Below are positions 16,248-24,665 of a DNA stretch of 59,517 bases, one piece after another. Below the pieces are notes generated by a model. The model saw only the letters and a program-made list of their open reading frames with translations, was not told the DNA's origin and made no database searches. Origin of the DNA: Paraburkholderia atlantica (GTDB lineage Bacteria > Pseudomonadota > Gammaproteobacteria > Burkholderiales > Burkholderiaceae); assembly GCF_009362785.1 (NCBI RefSeq), contig NZ_WHNQ01000038.1:1-59517 (forward strand). Reading direction: 5' to 3'. Position 1 is the stretch's first letter; each line of letters opens with the position of its first letter. Position numbers and translations under genes: made by a program.

Positions 16248-18383
16248 ATGACTATGTTCAACAAGATCGTCAAAGAGTTTAAGTGGGGGCAGCACACCGT
16301 TCGCCTCGAAACCGGTGAAATCGCTCGCCAGGCTAGCGGCGCGGTGATCGTCGACGTCGAAGACACCGTGGTGCTCGCCACCGTCGTCGGCGCGAAGACC
16401 GCGAAGCCGGGTCAGGACTTCTTCCCCCTCACCGTCGATTACATCGAAAAGACCTACGCCGCCGGCAAGATCCCGGGTGGCTTCTTCCGCCGCGAAGGCC
16501 GTCCGTCGGAAGGCGAGACGCTGATCTCGCGCCTGATCGACCGTCCGCTGCGTCCGCTCTTCCCGGAAGGCTTCTACAACGAAGTGCAGGTCGTGATTCA
16601 CGTGCTGTCGCTGAATCCGGAAATCCCCGCCGACATCCCCGCGCTGATCGGCGCGTCGGCGGCGCTCGCCGTGTCCGGTCTGCCGTTCAACGGTCCGGTC
16701 GGCGCGGCACGCGTGGCCTACATCAACAACGAATACGTGCTGAACCCGACGCGTCCGCAGATGAAGGAATCGGCGCTCGACCTCGTCGTCGCCGGCACGG
16801 AACGCGCAGTGCTGATGGTCGAATCGGAAGCGCAGCAGTTGAGCGAAGAAGTGATGCTCGGCGCCGTCGTGTTCGGTCATGAGCAGATGCAGACCGCGAT
16901 CGACGCGATCCACGAACTGGTCCGCGAAGGCGGCAAGCCCGAGTGGGACTGGCAGCCGGCCGCGAAGAACGAAGCGCTGATCGCGCGCGTGGGCGAACTC
17001 GCCCAAGCCGATCTGCTCGCCGCTTACCAGATCCGCGACAAGCAGGCTCGCTCGACCAAGCTGAAGGAAGTCTACGCAGCGACCTCGGCGAAGCTCGAAG
17101 AAGAAGCGGCGGCAGCCGGTACCGTGGCGGCGGACAAGGCGTCGGTCGGCAACGTGCTGTTCGACATCGAAGCGAAGATCGTCCGTACCCAGATCCTGAA
17201 TGGCGAGCCGCGTATCGACGGCCGCGACACGCGCACCGTGCGCCCGATCGAAATCCGCACCGGCGTGCTGCCGCGTACCCACGGCTCGGCGCTGTTCACA
17301 CGCGGCGAGACGCAGGCGCTGGTGGTTGCGACGCTCGGCACGAAGGGCGACGAGCAGAGCATCGACGCGCTCGAAGGCGAGTACCGTGAGCGCTTCATGC
17401 TTCACTACAACATGCCTCCGTTCGCGACCGGCGAAACGGGCCGCGTCGGTTCGCCGAAGCGCCGTGAAATCGGTCACGGCCGTCTCGCGAAGCGCGCGCT
17501 CGTCGCGTGCCTGCCGAGCGCCGACGAATTCGGCTACTCGATCCGCGTCGTGTCGGAAATCACCGAGTCGAACGGTTCGTCGTCGATGGCATCGGTGTGC
17601 GGCGGCTGCCTCGCGCTGATGGACGCCGGCGTGCCGATGAAGGCACACGTCGCCGGTATCGCGATGGGCCTGATTCTCGAAGGCAACCGCTTCGCGGTTC
17701 TGACCGACATCCTCGGCGACGAAGATCACCTCGGCGACATGGACTTCAAGGTCGCGGGTACGGAACAAGGCGTGACCGCGCTGCAGATGGACATCAAGAT
17801 CCAGGGCATCACGAAGGAAATCATGCAGGTCGCGCTCGCGCAGGCGAAGGAAGGCCGCATGCACATCCTCGGCAAGATGACCTCGGCGGTGTCGGGCGCG
17901 AACACGCAGCTGTCGGAGTTCGCACCGCGCATGATCACGATCAAGATCAACCCGGAAAAGATCCGCGACGTGATCGGCAAGGGCGGCTCGGTGATCCGTG
18001 CGCTGACCGAAGAAACCGGCACGACGATCGACATCTCGGACGACGGCGTCGTCACGATCGCGAGCACGAACAGCGAAGGCATGGCCGAAGCGAAGCGTCG
18101 TATCGAAGCGATCACGATGGAAGTCGAAGTGGGCCAGGTGTACGAAGGCACCGTGCTCAAGCTGCTCGACTTCGGCGCGATCGTGAACATCCTGCCGGGT
18201 AAGGACGGTCTGCTGCATATCTCCGAGATCGCGAACGAGCGCATCAAGGACATCAACGACTATCTGAAGGATGGCCAGCAGGTGAAGGTCAAGGTCATCC
18301 AGACGGACGAGAAGGGTCGTGTGCGTCTGTCGGCCAAGGCATTGCTGAACGACGCGCCGCAAGGCGAACCGACGCCGCAGTAA
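16248..18383 (+). CDS. pnp: Polynucleotide phosphorylase
   Basis: 3'-to-5' phosphorolytic exoribonuclease, a core part of RNA decay and of the degradosome. It has 711 residues in the normal order: RNase PH domain 1 (about 15-145, with FFRREGRPSEGETLISRLID), alpha-helical domain, RNase PH domain 2 (about 325-460, FATGETGRVGSPKRREIGHG), KH domain (about 553-612, IRDVIGKGGSVIRALTEETG) and S1 domain (about 622-690, GQVYEGTVLKLLDFGAIVNI). A GAGGAAA site precedes ATG 16248; a second ATG six bases on is also possible. A strong terminator follows. Confidence 0.97.
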   Translation: MTMFNKIVKEFKWGQHTVRLETGEIARQASGAVIVDVEDTVVLATVVGAKTAKPGQDFFPLTVDYIEKTYAAGKIPGGFFRREGRPSEGETLISRLIDRPLRPLFPEGFYNEVQVVIHVLSLNPEIPADIPALIGASAALAVSGLPFNGPVGAARVAYINNEYVLNPTRPQMKESALDLVVAGTERAVLMVESEAQQLSEEVMLGAVVFGHEQMQTAIDAIHELVREGGKPEWDWQPAAKNEALIARVGELAQADLLAAYQIRDKQARSTKLKEVYAATSAKLEEEAAAAGTVAADKASVGNVLFDIEAKIVRTQILNGEPRIDGRDTRTVRPIEIRTGVLPRTHGSALFTRGETQALVVATLGTKGDEQSIDALEGEYRERFMLHYNMPPFATGETGRVGSPKRREIGHGRLAKRALVACLPSADEFGYSIRVVSEITESNGSSSMASVCGGCLALMDAGVPMKAHVAGIAMGLILEGNRFAVLTDILGDEDHLGDMDFKVAGTEQGVTALQMDIKIQGITKEIMQVALAQAKEGRMHILGKMTSAVSGANTQLSEFAPRMITIKINPEKIRDVIGKGGSVIRALTEETGTTIDISDDGVVTIASTNSEGMAEAKRRIEAITMEVEVGQVYEGTVLKLLDFGAIVNILPGKDGLLHISEIANERIKDINDYLKDGQQVKVKVIQTDEKGRVRLSAKALLNDAPQGEPTPQ

Positions 18384-18396
18384 GGCGGTAACGGAC

Positions 18397-18432
18397 AAAC
18401 GGCCGGCCGTGTCATGCACGCCGGCCGTTTTT
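18397..18432 (+). terminator. Terminator after pnp
   Basis: AAACGGCCGGC (18397-18407) pairs perfectly with GCCGGCCGTTT (18420-18430), followed by further T residues. Confidence 0.88.
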
Positions 18433-18533
18433 CATGCAGGATGGATTGCGTTGCGTATTCGAATCGCAGCGCGGCGCCACGGCCGAAGGCGGCAACGGGT
18501 GGGCAACGCAATCCAATCTTGGAGTTGACGCAG

Positions 18534-19550
18534 ATGAAAGCGATCGAAATCACTGAATTCGGTGCTCCGGAAGTTCTCAAGCTGGCGGAGCGACCGACGC
18601 CGCAGCTCAAGACGGGCGAGGTGCTGATCAAGGTGGCGGCATCCGGCATCAATCGTCCGGACGTGTTTCAGCGCAAGGGCGGCTATGCGCCGCCGCCGGG
18701 AGCGTCGGATCTGCCGGGCCTGGAGGTGTCGGGCGAGATCGTCGGCGGCACGATCGACGCGAAGAACAACCCGTTCGGTCTGAAGATTGGCGACCGCGTT
18801 TGCGCGCTGCTCGCGGGCGGCGGCTATGCGGAGTATGCGGCGGCGCCGCTCCTGCAATGCCTGCCTGTGCCGGCGGGATTGTCGGATGTCGAAGCGGCTT
18901 CGCTGCCCGAGACTTTCTTCACGGTGTGGAGCAACGTGTTCAATCGCGCGCAGCTCGGCCAGGGCGAGGGCGGCGCGAACGAAACGCTGCTCGTGCAGGG
19001 CGGATCGAGCGGCATCGGCGTGACGGCGATCCAGATTGCGCACGCGCTCGGCTTCCGTGTGTTCGCGACCGCGGGCTCGGACGACAAGTGCCGCGCGTGC
19101 GAAGCGCTCGGCGCCGAACGGGCGATCAACTACAAGACTGAAGATTTCGTCGAAGTCATCAAGTCGCTGACCAACGATCGTGGCGTCGACGTGATCCTCG
19201 ACATGGTGGCGGGCAGCTACGTGCCACGCGAACTGTCGGCGCTCGCCGATGGTGGTCGCATCGTGCTAATTGCGCTGCTTGGCGGCGCGAAGGCGGAGCT
19301 GAACCTGAACGAAGTGCTGCGTCGCCGTCTGACGATTACTGGTTCGACCCTGCGGCCGCGGCCGATCGAGTTCAAGGCACAGATCGCCGCGCAATTGAAG
19401 GAGCGCGTGTGGCCGCATCTCGAAGCGGGGCGCATCAAGCCGGTCGTGCATCGCGTGTTTCCGGCCGCGCAGGCTGCCGACGCGCATACGTTGATGGAAA
19501 GCAGCACCCACGTCGGCAAGATCGTGTTGACGTGGGGTCAGGAGGCTTGA
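18534..19550 (+). CDS. NAD(P)H-quinone oxidoreductase, zinc-free MDR family
   Basis: Medium-chain dehydrogenase/reductase of the quinone oxidoreductase (QOR, PIG3-like) group that reduces quinones with NAD(P)H. It has 338 residues. The GroES-like N-terminal domain has SGINRPDVFQRKGGY, a quinone reductase signature without zinc ligands. The Rossmann motif QGGSSGIGVTAIQIAHALG sits near residue 150. ATG 18534 follows TTGGAG; the longer frame begins in the pnp terminator. It lies between pnp and tpiA with its own spacing and has no obvious pathway link to them. Confidence 0.9.
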   Translation: MKAIEITEFGAPEVLKLAERPTPQLKTGEVLIKVAASGINRPDVFQRKGGYAPPPGASDLPGLEVSGEIVGGTIDAKNNPFGLKIGDRVCALLAGGGYAEYAAAPLLQCLPVPAGLSDVEAASLPETFFTVWSNVFNRAQLGQGEGGANETLLVQGGSSGIGVTAIQIAHALGFRVFATAGSDDKCRACEALGAERAINYKTEDFVEVIKSLTNDRGVDVILDMVAGSYVPRELSALADGGRIVLIALLGGAKAELNLNEVLRRRLTITGSTLRPRPIEFKAQIAAQLKERVWPHLEAGRIKPVVHRVFPAAQAADAHTLMESSTHVGKIVLTWGQEA

Positions 19551-19560
19551 CACCATCGGT

Positions 19561-19589
19561 TTGACCCGATCCACCCCACGCAGTAAAAT
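19561..19589 (+). promoter_or_regulatory. Predicted tpiA-secG promoter
   Basis: TTGACC (19561-19566), a 17-base spacer and TAAAAT (19584-19589): a strong sigma-70 match, 60 bases before the tpiA ATG and just after the quinone oxidoreductase stop. Confidence 0.65.
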
Positions 19590-19648
19590 TGCGCGTTTTT
19601 GCGCGCGCCGGAGCAGGTCGGACTGGCAAGACAGGACAATACGAGACG

Positions 19649-20425
19649 ATGTCTAATCAACAACGAGCCAAACTGGTAGTCGGTAACTGGAAGATGCATG
19701 GGCGGCTCGCCGCGAACGCCGCGTTGTTGCGGGCAGTGGTGCAGGGCGCCAATGAATTGCCGGCGGATGTGCGCGTTGGTGTCTGCGTGCCGAGCCTCTA
19801 TCTCGCGCAAACGCAGTCGCTGCTCGAAGGCACCCTGGTCGTGTGGGGCGTGCAGGACGTGTCCGCGTTCACGCATGGCGCCTATACCGGCGAAGTGGCT
19901 GCGCCGATGGTGACGGACTTCGGTGCCACGTTTGCGATCGTCGGGCACTCGGAGCGCCGCGCGTATCACCGCGAAAGCTCCGAGCTGGTTGCGGTGAAAG
20001 CGCAGCGTGTGCTCGATGCGGGTTTGACGCCGATCGTGTGCGTCGGCGAAACGCTCGAAGAACGCGAAGCTGGTTCGACCGAGCAGGTCGTCGGCGGTCA
20101 GCTCGACGAAGTGCTCGCGAAGCTGTCGGCTCAGGAAGCGGCTCGTCTCGTCGTCGCGTATGAGCCGGTATGGGCAATTGGTACCGGCAAGAGCGCATCG
20201 GCGGCGCAAGCGCAGGCCGTGCATGCGTTCCTGCGCGCACGTCTCGCGGCGAAGGGTGCGGCGGACGTGCCGTTGCTGTACGGCGGCAGCGTGAAGCCGG
20301 ACAACGCGGAAGAGCTATTCCGTCAGAACGATATCGATGGCGGCCTGATCGGTGGCGCGTCGTTGAAAGATCAGGATTTCCTGGCGATTTGCAAGGCGGC
20401 CGCTGCGACCACTGTGGCGGATTAA
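19649..20425 (+). CDS. tpiA: Triose-phosphate isomerase
   Basis: Interconverts dihydroxyacetone phosphate and glyceraldehyde 3-phosphate in glycolysis and gluconeogenesis. The TIM-barrel protein has 258 residues. Catalytic residues are visible: Asn13 and Lys15 (VVGNWKM), His100 (IVGHSERR) and Glu172 in VAYEPVWAIGTGK, which also holds the mobile loop 6. The phosphate-binding LLYGGSVKPDNA lies near the end. ATG 19649 gives the family N-terminus. secG follows 82 bases later on the same strand. Confidence 0.97.
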   Translation: MSNQQRAKLVVGNWKMHGRLAANAALLRAVVQGANELPADVRVGVCVPSLYLAQTQSLLEGTLVVWGVQDVSAFTHGAYTGEVAAPMVTDFGATFAIVGHSERRAYHRESSELVAVKAQRVLDAGLTPIVCVGETLEEREAGSTEQVVGGQLDEVLAKLSAQEAARLVVAYEPVWAIGTGKSASAAQAQAVHAFLRARLAAKGAADVPLLYGGSVKPDNAEELFRQNDIDGGLIGGASLKDQDFLAICKAAAATTVAD

Positions 20426-20507
20426 GCAGGGCGTCTCGGCGAGGATGACGCTATTTCGCGCAGCACACAGTGTGCGGCGCGGTTAAATAAAGACTCAGGT
20501 GAGTGTA

Positions 20508-20903
20508 ATGCTGTATTTGAAAACATTGATTATCGTCGTTCAGTTGTTGTCGGCGCTCGGGGTCATCGGACTCGTCTTGCTGCAGCACGGCAAAGGCGCC
20601 GACATGGGTGCGGCTTTCGGCAGTGGCGCATCGGGTAGCCTGTTCGGTGCGACGGGTTCGGCGAACTTCCTGTCGCGTACCACCGCGGTGCTCGCGGCGC
20701 TGTTCTTTGCCACGACCTTGGCGCTCACTTACCTTGGTGCGTATCACGTGAAGCCGTCGGCAGGCGTGCTGGGCGCGGCGGCTACTGCGCCGATCGCGGC
20801 TTCGCCTGCTTCTGCGCCGGCGGCGGGCTCGGCTCCGGTGGCGGCATCGCCCGCAGCGCCGGCTTCGCCTGCCTCGGTTCCGGCGACGGGCGTGCCGAAA
20901 TAA
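20508..20903 (+). CDS. secG: Protein translocase subunit SecG
   Basis: Small membrane partner of SecYE that assists protein export. It has 131 residues with two transmembrane helices (about 3-22 and 52-72) joined by the conserved cytoplasmic HGKGADMGAAFGSGASGSLF loop. The C-terminus is a roughly 50-residue Ala/Pro/Ser low-complexity tail. I prefer ATG 20508 (MLYLKTLIIVVQ) over an in-frame GTG nine bases earlier, because AGGTGAG is well spaced to the ATG. Linkage tpiA-secG-tRNA-Leu-nuo is common in proteobacteria. Confidence 0.93.
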   Translation: MLYLKTLIIVVQLLSALGVIGLVLLQHGKGADMGAAFGSGASGSLFGATGSANFLSRTTAVLAALFFATTLALTYLGAYHVKPSAGVLGAAATAPIAASPASAPAAGSAPVAASPAAPASPASVPATGVPK

Positions 20904-20929
20904 ATTTTCGGCAGGCGTGCTCTTGTGCG

Positions 20930-20958
20930 TTGAACAATCTGTTTAAACAAGTTACAAT
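20930..20958 (+). promoter_or_regulatory. Predicted tRNA-Leu promoter
   Basis: TTGAAC (20930-20935), a 17-base spacer and TACAAT (20953-20958). The start would be near 20965, about 50 bases before the mature tRNA. Confidence 0.6.
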
Positions 20959-21015
20959 TCAAGTCTTGAAGCGATTCGCGGGTTTTACAAGTTGTTTTCC
21001 CGGATTGCATATAGT

Positions 21016-21100
21016 GCCGACGTGGTGAAATTGGTAGACACGCTATCTTGAGGGGGTAGTGGCGAAAGCTGTGCGAGTTCGAGTCTCGCCGTCGGCACCA
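21016..21100 (+). tRNA. tRNA-Leu (anticodon GAG)
   Basis: An 85-base class II tRNA with CCA encoded. The acceptor stem GCCGACG pairs with CGTCGGC. The anticodon arm is CTATC-TTGAGGG-GGTAG, giving GAG, which reads CUC and CUU. The variable arm is long, as expected for leucine, and the T loop reads GTTCGAGTC. It lies between secG and nuoA with its own promoter and terminator. Confidence 0.96.
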
Positions 21101-21110
21101 AATGTTATCT

Positions 21111-21147
21111 AAATGCCAGCCGTTTGCTTCGCTTCGGCTGGCATTTT
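21111..21147 (+). terminator. Terminator after tRNA-Leu
   Basis: AAATGCCAGCCG (21111-21122) pairs with CGGCTGGCATTT (21135-21146) and ends in TTTT. It separates the tRNA transcript from the nuo operon. Confidence 0.85.
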
Positions 21148-21213
21148 CACTTCTGGCGTATGGCGGGAGAGCTTGCGTCATGCGCGTTGAGGAAGTGATT
21201 TCGCGTTAGGGGT

Positions 21214-21221
21214 GCTATGCT
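21214..21221 (+). promoter_or_regulatory. Possible extended -10 for nuo operon
   Basis: TGCTATGCT (TG then TATGCT at 21216-21221) resembles an extended -10, about 40 bases before nuoA. No good -35 is present. Weak call. Confidence 0.3.
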
Positions 21222-21258
21222 CCTGACGGCACTCAGAACCAACCGATTGAGGATTGTC

Positions 21259-21618
21259 TTGAACCTCGCAGCCTATTTCCCCGTTTTGTTGTTCCTCATT
21301 GTGGGCACCGGTTTAGGCGTAGCACTGGTCAGTATCGGCAAGCTCCTCGGTCCCAACAAACCCGACACCGAAAAAAACGCACCGTACGAGTGCGGCTTCG
21401 AAGCATTCGAAGATGCGCGCATGAAGTTCGACGTGCGCTACTACCTCGTCGCCATTCTCTTCATCATTTTCGACCTTGAAACCGCGTTCCTGTTCCCGTG
21501 GGGCGTGGCATTGCGTGACATCGGCTGGGCTGGGTTCACGGCAATGATGATTTTCCTGCTCGAGTTCCTGCTTGGTTTTGCCTACATCTGGAAGAAGGGC
21601 GGCCTCGACTGGGAATGA
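21259..21618 (+). CDS. nuoA: NADH-quinone oxidoreductase subunit A
   Basis: Small membrane subunit of respiratory complex I, at the junction of the peripheral and membrane arms. It has 119 residues and three helices. The conserved ECGFEAFEDARMKFDVRYYL loop carries the switch-sensitive cysteine. I place the start at TTG 21259, preceded by GAGGATTG, because it gives the usual N-terminus (residues NLAAYFPVLL). An upstream ATG at 21217 would add 14 unrelated residues. First gene of a complete nuoA-N operon. Confidence 0.92.
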   Translation: MNLAAYFPVLLFLIVGTGLGVALVSIGKLLGPNKPDTEKNAPYECGFEAFEDARMKFDVRYYLVAILFIIFDLETAFLFPWGVALRDIGWAGFTAMMIFLLEFLLGFAYIWKKGGLDWE

Positions 21619-21680
21619 TGGATTAATCGCCGGTTTGCGTGGGTGGCCAGGCTCGCCGCCCCGTCTGGAGTGGAAAGCAA

Positions 21681-22160
21681 ATGAGTATCGAAGGGGTCTT
21701 GAAAGAAGGGTTTGTCACCACCACGGCAGACAAACTGATCAACTGGACGCGCACCGGCTCGCTGTGGCCGATGACGTTCGGTCTCGCGTGCTGCGCGGTC
21801 GAGATGATGCATGCGGGCGCCGCCCGTTATGACCTCGACCGTTTCGGTGTGGTGTTCCGTCCGAGTCCGCGTCAGTCGGACGTGATGATCGTCGCCGGCA
21901 CGCTTTGCAACAAGATGGCGCCCGCTCTGCGCAAGGTCTACGACCAGATGGCAGAGCCGCGCTGGGTGATCTCGATGGGCTCGTGCGCGAACGGCGGCGG
22001 CTATTACCACTACTCGTACTCGGTGGTGCGCGGCTGCGACCGGATCGTCCCGGTCGACGTGTACGTGCCGGGTTGCCCGCCCACAGCGGAGGCGCTGGTG
22101 TACGGCGTGATCCAGCTGCAAGCCAAGATTCGCCGCACCAACACCATCGCCCGTCAATAA
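21681..22160 (+). CDS. nuoB: NADH-quinone oxidoreductase subunit B
   Basis: Carries the terminal [4Fe-4S] cluster N2 that passes electrons to quinone. It has 159 residues. The four ligands are Cys37-Cys38 ([11 protein letters not shown]), Cys102 ([10 protein letters not shown]) and Cys132 ([10 protein letters not shown]). ATG 21681 gives the family start [10 protein letters not shown]; the longer open frame is not supported. NuoB sits against NuoD at the quinone pocket. 62 bases separate it from nuoA. Confidence 0.97.
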
Positions 22161-22180
22161 GGCTCACGCCTCCTCACAAT

Positions 22181-22783
22181 ATGGCAAGCAAACTCGAGAC
22201 CCTGAAAGCGAACCTCGAGGCGGCCTTTGGCGGCCTCCTGATGAGCGTGACCGAGTCGGTCGGTGAATTGACGATCGTCGTCAAGGCTGGCGACTACCTC
22301 AACGTGGCAAAGCGCTTGCGCGACGACCGCTCGCTCGGTTTTGAGCAGTGTGTCGACCTGTGCGGCGTCGATTACCAGACCTATGCCGAAGGCGCTTACG
22401 ACGGCCCGCGTTTTGCAGCAGTGCTGCATCTGCTGTCGGTGCAGAACAACTGGCGTCTGCGTTTGCGCGTATTCGCGCCGGACGACGACATGCCGATCCT
22501 GCCGTCCGTCGTCGATATCTGGAATTCGGTCAACTGGTACGAGCGCGAAGCGTTCGACCTGTACGGCATCGTCTTCGAAGGTCATCCGGACCTGCGCCGC
22601 ATTTTGACCGACTACGGTTTTATCGGTCATCCGTTCCGCAAGGATTTCCCGGTCTCCGGCTACGTCGAGATGCGTTACGACCCGGAAGAGAAGCGCGTCG
22701 TCTATCAGCCGGTGACGATCGAGCCGCGGGAAATCACGCCGCGCGTGATCCGCGAGGATCGCTATGGCGGTCTGAAACACTAA
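22181..22783 (+). CDS. nuoC: NADH-quinone oxidoreductase subunit C
   Basis: 30-kDa-type subunit of the peripheral arm, structural and in contact with NuoD. It has 200 residues. The family signature SVVDIWNSVNWYEREAFDLYGIVFEGHPDLRRIL is present (about 107-140), then GFIGHPFRKDFP. Unlike enterobacteria, nuoC and nuoD are separate genes. It is spaced 20 bases from nuoB and 9 from nuoD, so coupled translation is likely. Confidence 0.96.
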   Translation: MASKLETLKANLEAAFGGLLMSVTESVGELTIVVKAGDYLNVAKRLRDDRSLGFEQCVDLCGVDYQTYAEGAYDGPRFAAVLHLLSVQNNWRLRLRVFAPDDDMPILPSVVDIWNSVNWYEREAFDLYGIVFEGHPDLRRILTDYGFIGHPFRKDFPVSGYVEMRYDPEEKRVVYQPVTIEPREITPRVIREDRYGGLKH

Positions 22784-22792
22784 GAGAACGTC

Positions 22793-24046
22793 ATGGCAGA
22801 GATCAAGAACTACACGCTCAACTTTGGTCCGCAGCACCCGGCAGCGCACGGTGTGCTGCGTCTCGTGCTCGAACTCGACGGCGAAGTGATCCAGCGCGCC
22901 GACCCGCACATCGGTCTGCTGCATCGCGCGACTGAAAAGCTCGCCGAAAGCAAGACGTTCATCCAGTCGGTGCCGTACATGGACCGTCTCGACTACGTGT
23001 CGATGATGGTCAACGAGCACGGTTACGTGCTCGCCATCGAGAAGTTGCTCGGTATCGACGTGCCGGTGCGCGCGCAATACATCCGCGTACTGTTCGACGA
23101 AGTCACGCGCGTGTTGAATCACCTGATGTGGATCGGCGCGCACGCCCTCGACGTCGGTGCAATGGCGGTGTTCCTGTACGCGTTCCGCGAGCGCGAAGAC
23201 CTGATGGACGTGTACGAAGCGGTGTCGGGCGCGCGCATGCACGCGGCTTACTATCGTCCGGGCGGCGTCTATCGCGATCTGCCTGACGCAATGCCGCAAT
23301 ACAAGGCGTCGAAGATTCGCAATGCGAAGGCATTGTCGAAGATGAACGAGAACCGTCAGGGTTCGCTGCTCGACTTCATCGACGACTTCTTCACGCGTTT
23401 TCCGAAGTGCGTCGACGAATACGAAACGCTGCTCACCGACAACCGGATCTGGAAGCAACGTCTGGTCGGCATCGGTGTGGTTAGCCCCGAGCGCGCGCTG
23501 CAGCTCGGCATGACCGGCGCGATGCTGCGTGGCTCGGGCATCGAGTGGGATCTGCGCAAGAAGCAGCCGTATGAAGTTTATGACAAGCTCGACTTCGACA
23601 TTCCGGTCGGCGTGAATGGCGACTGCTATGACCGCTATCTGGTGCGTGTCGAAGAAATGCGTCAGTCCACGCGTATCGCGAAACAGTGCATTGAGTGGTT
23701 GCGTAAAAATCCGGGCCCGGTAATGACGGACAATCACAAGGTTGCGCCGCCGTCGCGCGTCGGCATGAAGTCGAACATGGAAGATCTGATCCATCACTTC
23801 AAGCTGTTCACCGAAGGCTTCCATGTGCCGGAAGGCGAGGCGTACGCGGCAGTCGAACATCCGAAGGGCGAGTTCGGCATCTATCTGATCTCGGACGGCG
23901 CCAATAAACCGTATCGCCTGAAGATTCGCGCGCCGGGCTATGCACACCTGTCCTCGCTCGACGAAATGGCGCGCGGTCACATGATCGCCGACGCCGTGAC
24001 GATCATCGGCACGCAGGACATCGTGTTCGGCGAAGTGGATCGCTAG
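22793..24046 (+). CDS. nuoD: NADH-quinone oxidoreductase subunit D
   Basis: 49-kDa-type subunit lining the quinone-binding cavity together with NuoB, related to [NiFe]-hydrogenase large subunits. It has 417 residues. Conserved segments include FGPQHPAAHGVLRLVLELDGE (quinone-site His/Tyr region, near the start), HRATEKLAESKTF, MTGAMLRGSGIEWDLRK and the C-terminal DIVFGEVDR. The start follows GAGAACGTC. Confidence 0.97.
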   Translation: MAEIKNYTLNFGPQHPAAHGVLRLVLELDGEVIQRADPHIGLLHRATEKLAESKTFIQSVPYMDRLDYVSMMVNEHGYVLAIEKLLGIDVPVRAQYIRVLFDEVTRVLNHLMWIGAHALDVGAMAVFLYAFREREDLMDVYEAVSGARMHAAYYRPGGVYRDLPDAMPQYKASKIRNAKALSKMNENRQGSLLDFIDDFFTRFPKCVDEYETLLTDNRIWKQRLVGIGVVSPERALQLGMTGAMLRGSGIEWDLRKKQPYEVYDKLDFDIPVGVNGDCYDRYLVRVEEMRQSTRIAKQCIEWLRKNPGPVMTDNHKVAPPSRVGMKSNMEDLIHHFKLFTEGFHVPEGEAYAAVEHPKGEFGIYLISDGANKPYRLKIRAPGYAHLSSLDEMARGHMIADAVTIIGTQDIVFGEVDR

Positions 24047-24179
24047 GACGTATTCATCGACGCGCGTCCGCAGTGGTCGCACCGCCACGCGCGTCAAGCA
24101 AAGGAACGCCGGGTCTGTCGCAGTTTCACGTGAGCGACAGGTTTTCGTTCGGTAGGAATTGAAAGAGTCGTGTCTGAAA

Positions 24180-24665
24180 ATGATCTCAGCTGAAGGCCTG
24201 AAAGAAATCGATCGTGCGGTCGCAAAATACCCCGCCGATCAGAAACAGTCCGCCGTGATGTCGGCGTTGGCCACTGCTCAAACCGAGCATGGCTGGCTGT
24301 CGCCCGAACTCATGCAGTTCGTCGCGGATTATCTCGGCATGCCGGCAATCGCCGTGCAGGAGGTAGCGACCTTCTACACGATGTATGAGACCTCGCCGGT
24401 CGGTAAGTTCAAGATCACGCTCTGCACGAACCTGCCGTGCCAGCTCGGCCCGGACGGCGGTTCCGAAAGCGCCGCTGAATACCTGAAGCAGAAGCTCGGC
24501 ATCGACTTCGGCGAAACCACGCCCGATGGCAAATTCACGCTCAAAGAAGGTGAGTGCATGGGTTCGTGCGGCGACGCGCCGGTGATGCTGGTGAACAACC
24601 AACGCATGTGCAGCTTCATGAGCCGCGAGAAGATCGACCAGCTGCTCGAGGAACTTTCGAAATGA
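24180..24665 (+). CDS. nuoE: NADH-quinone oxidoreductase subunit E
   Basis: Thioredoxin-like subunit of the NADH dehydrogenase module holding [2Fe-2S] cluster N1a. It has 161 residues with ligands Cys82, Cys87 (CTNLPC), Cys126 and Cys130 (CMGSC). ATG 24180 gives MISAEGLKEID; an in-frame TTG at 24159 would add seven residues but has no well-placed ribosome site. The stop overlaps the nuoF start as ATGA. Confidence 0.95.
   Translation: MISAEGLKEIDRAVAKYPADQKQSAVMSALATAQTEHGWLSPELMQFVADYLGMPAIAVQEVATFYTMYETSPVGKFKITLCTNLPCQLGPDGGSESAAEYLKQKLGIDFGETTPDGKFTLKEGECMGSCGDAPVMLVNNQRMCSFMSREKIDQLLEELSK

Noticed and set aside
16230..18419. Minus-strand open frame of 729 codons opposite pnp
   Set aside because: Shadow of pnp; no domain, no ribosome site.
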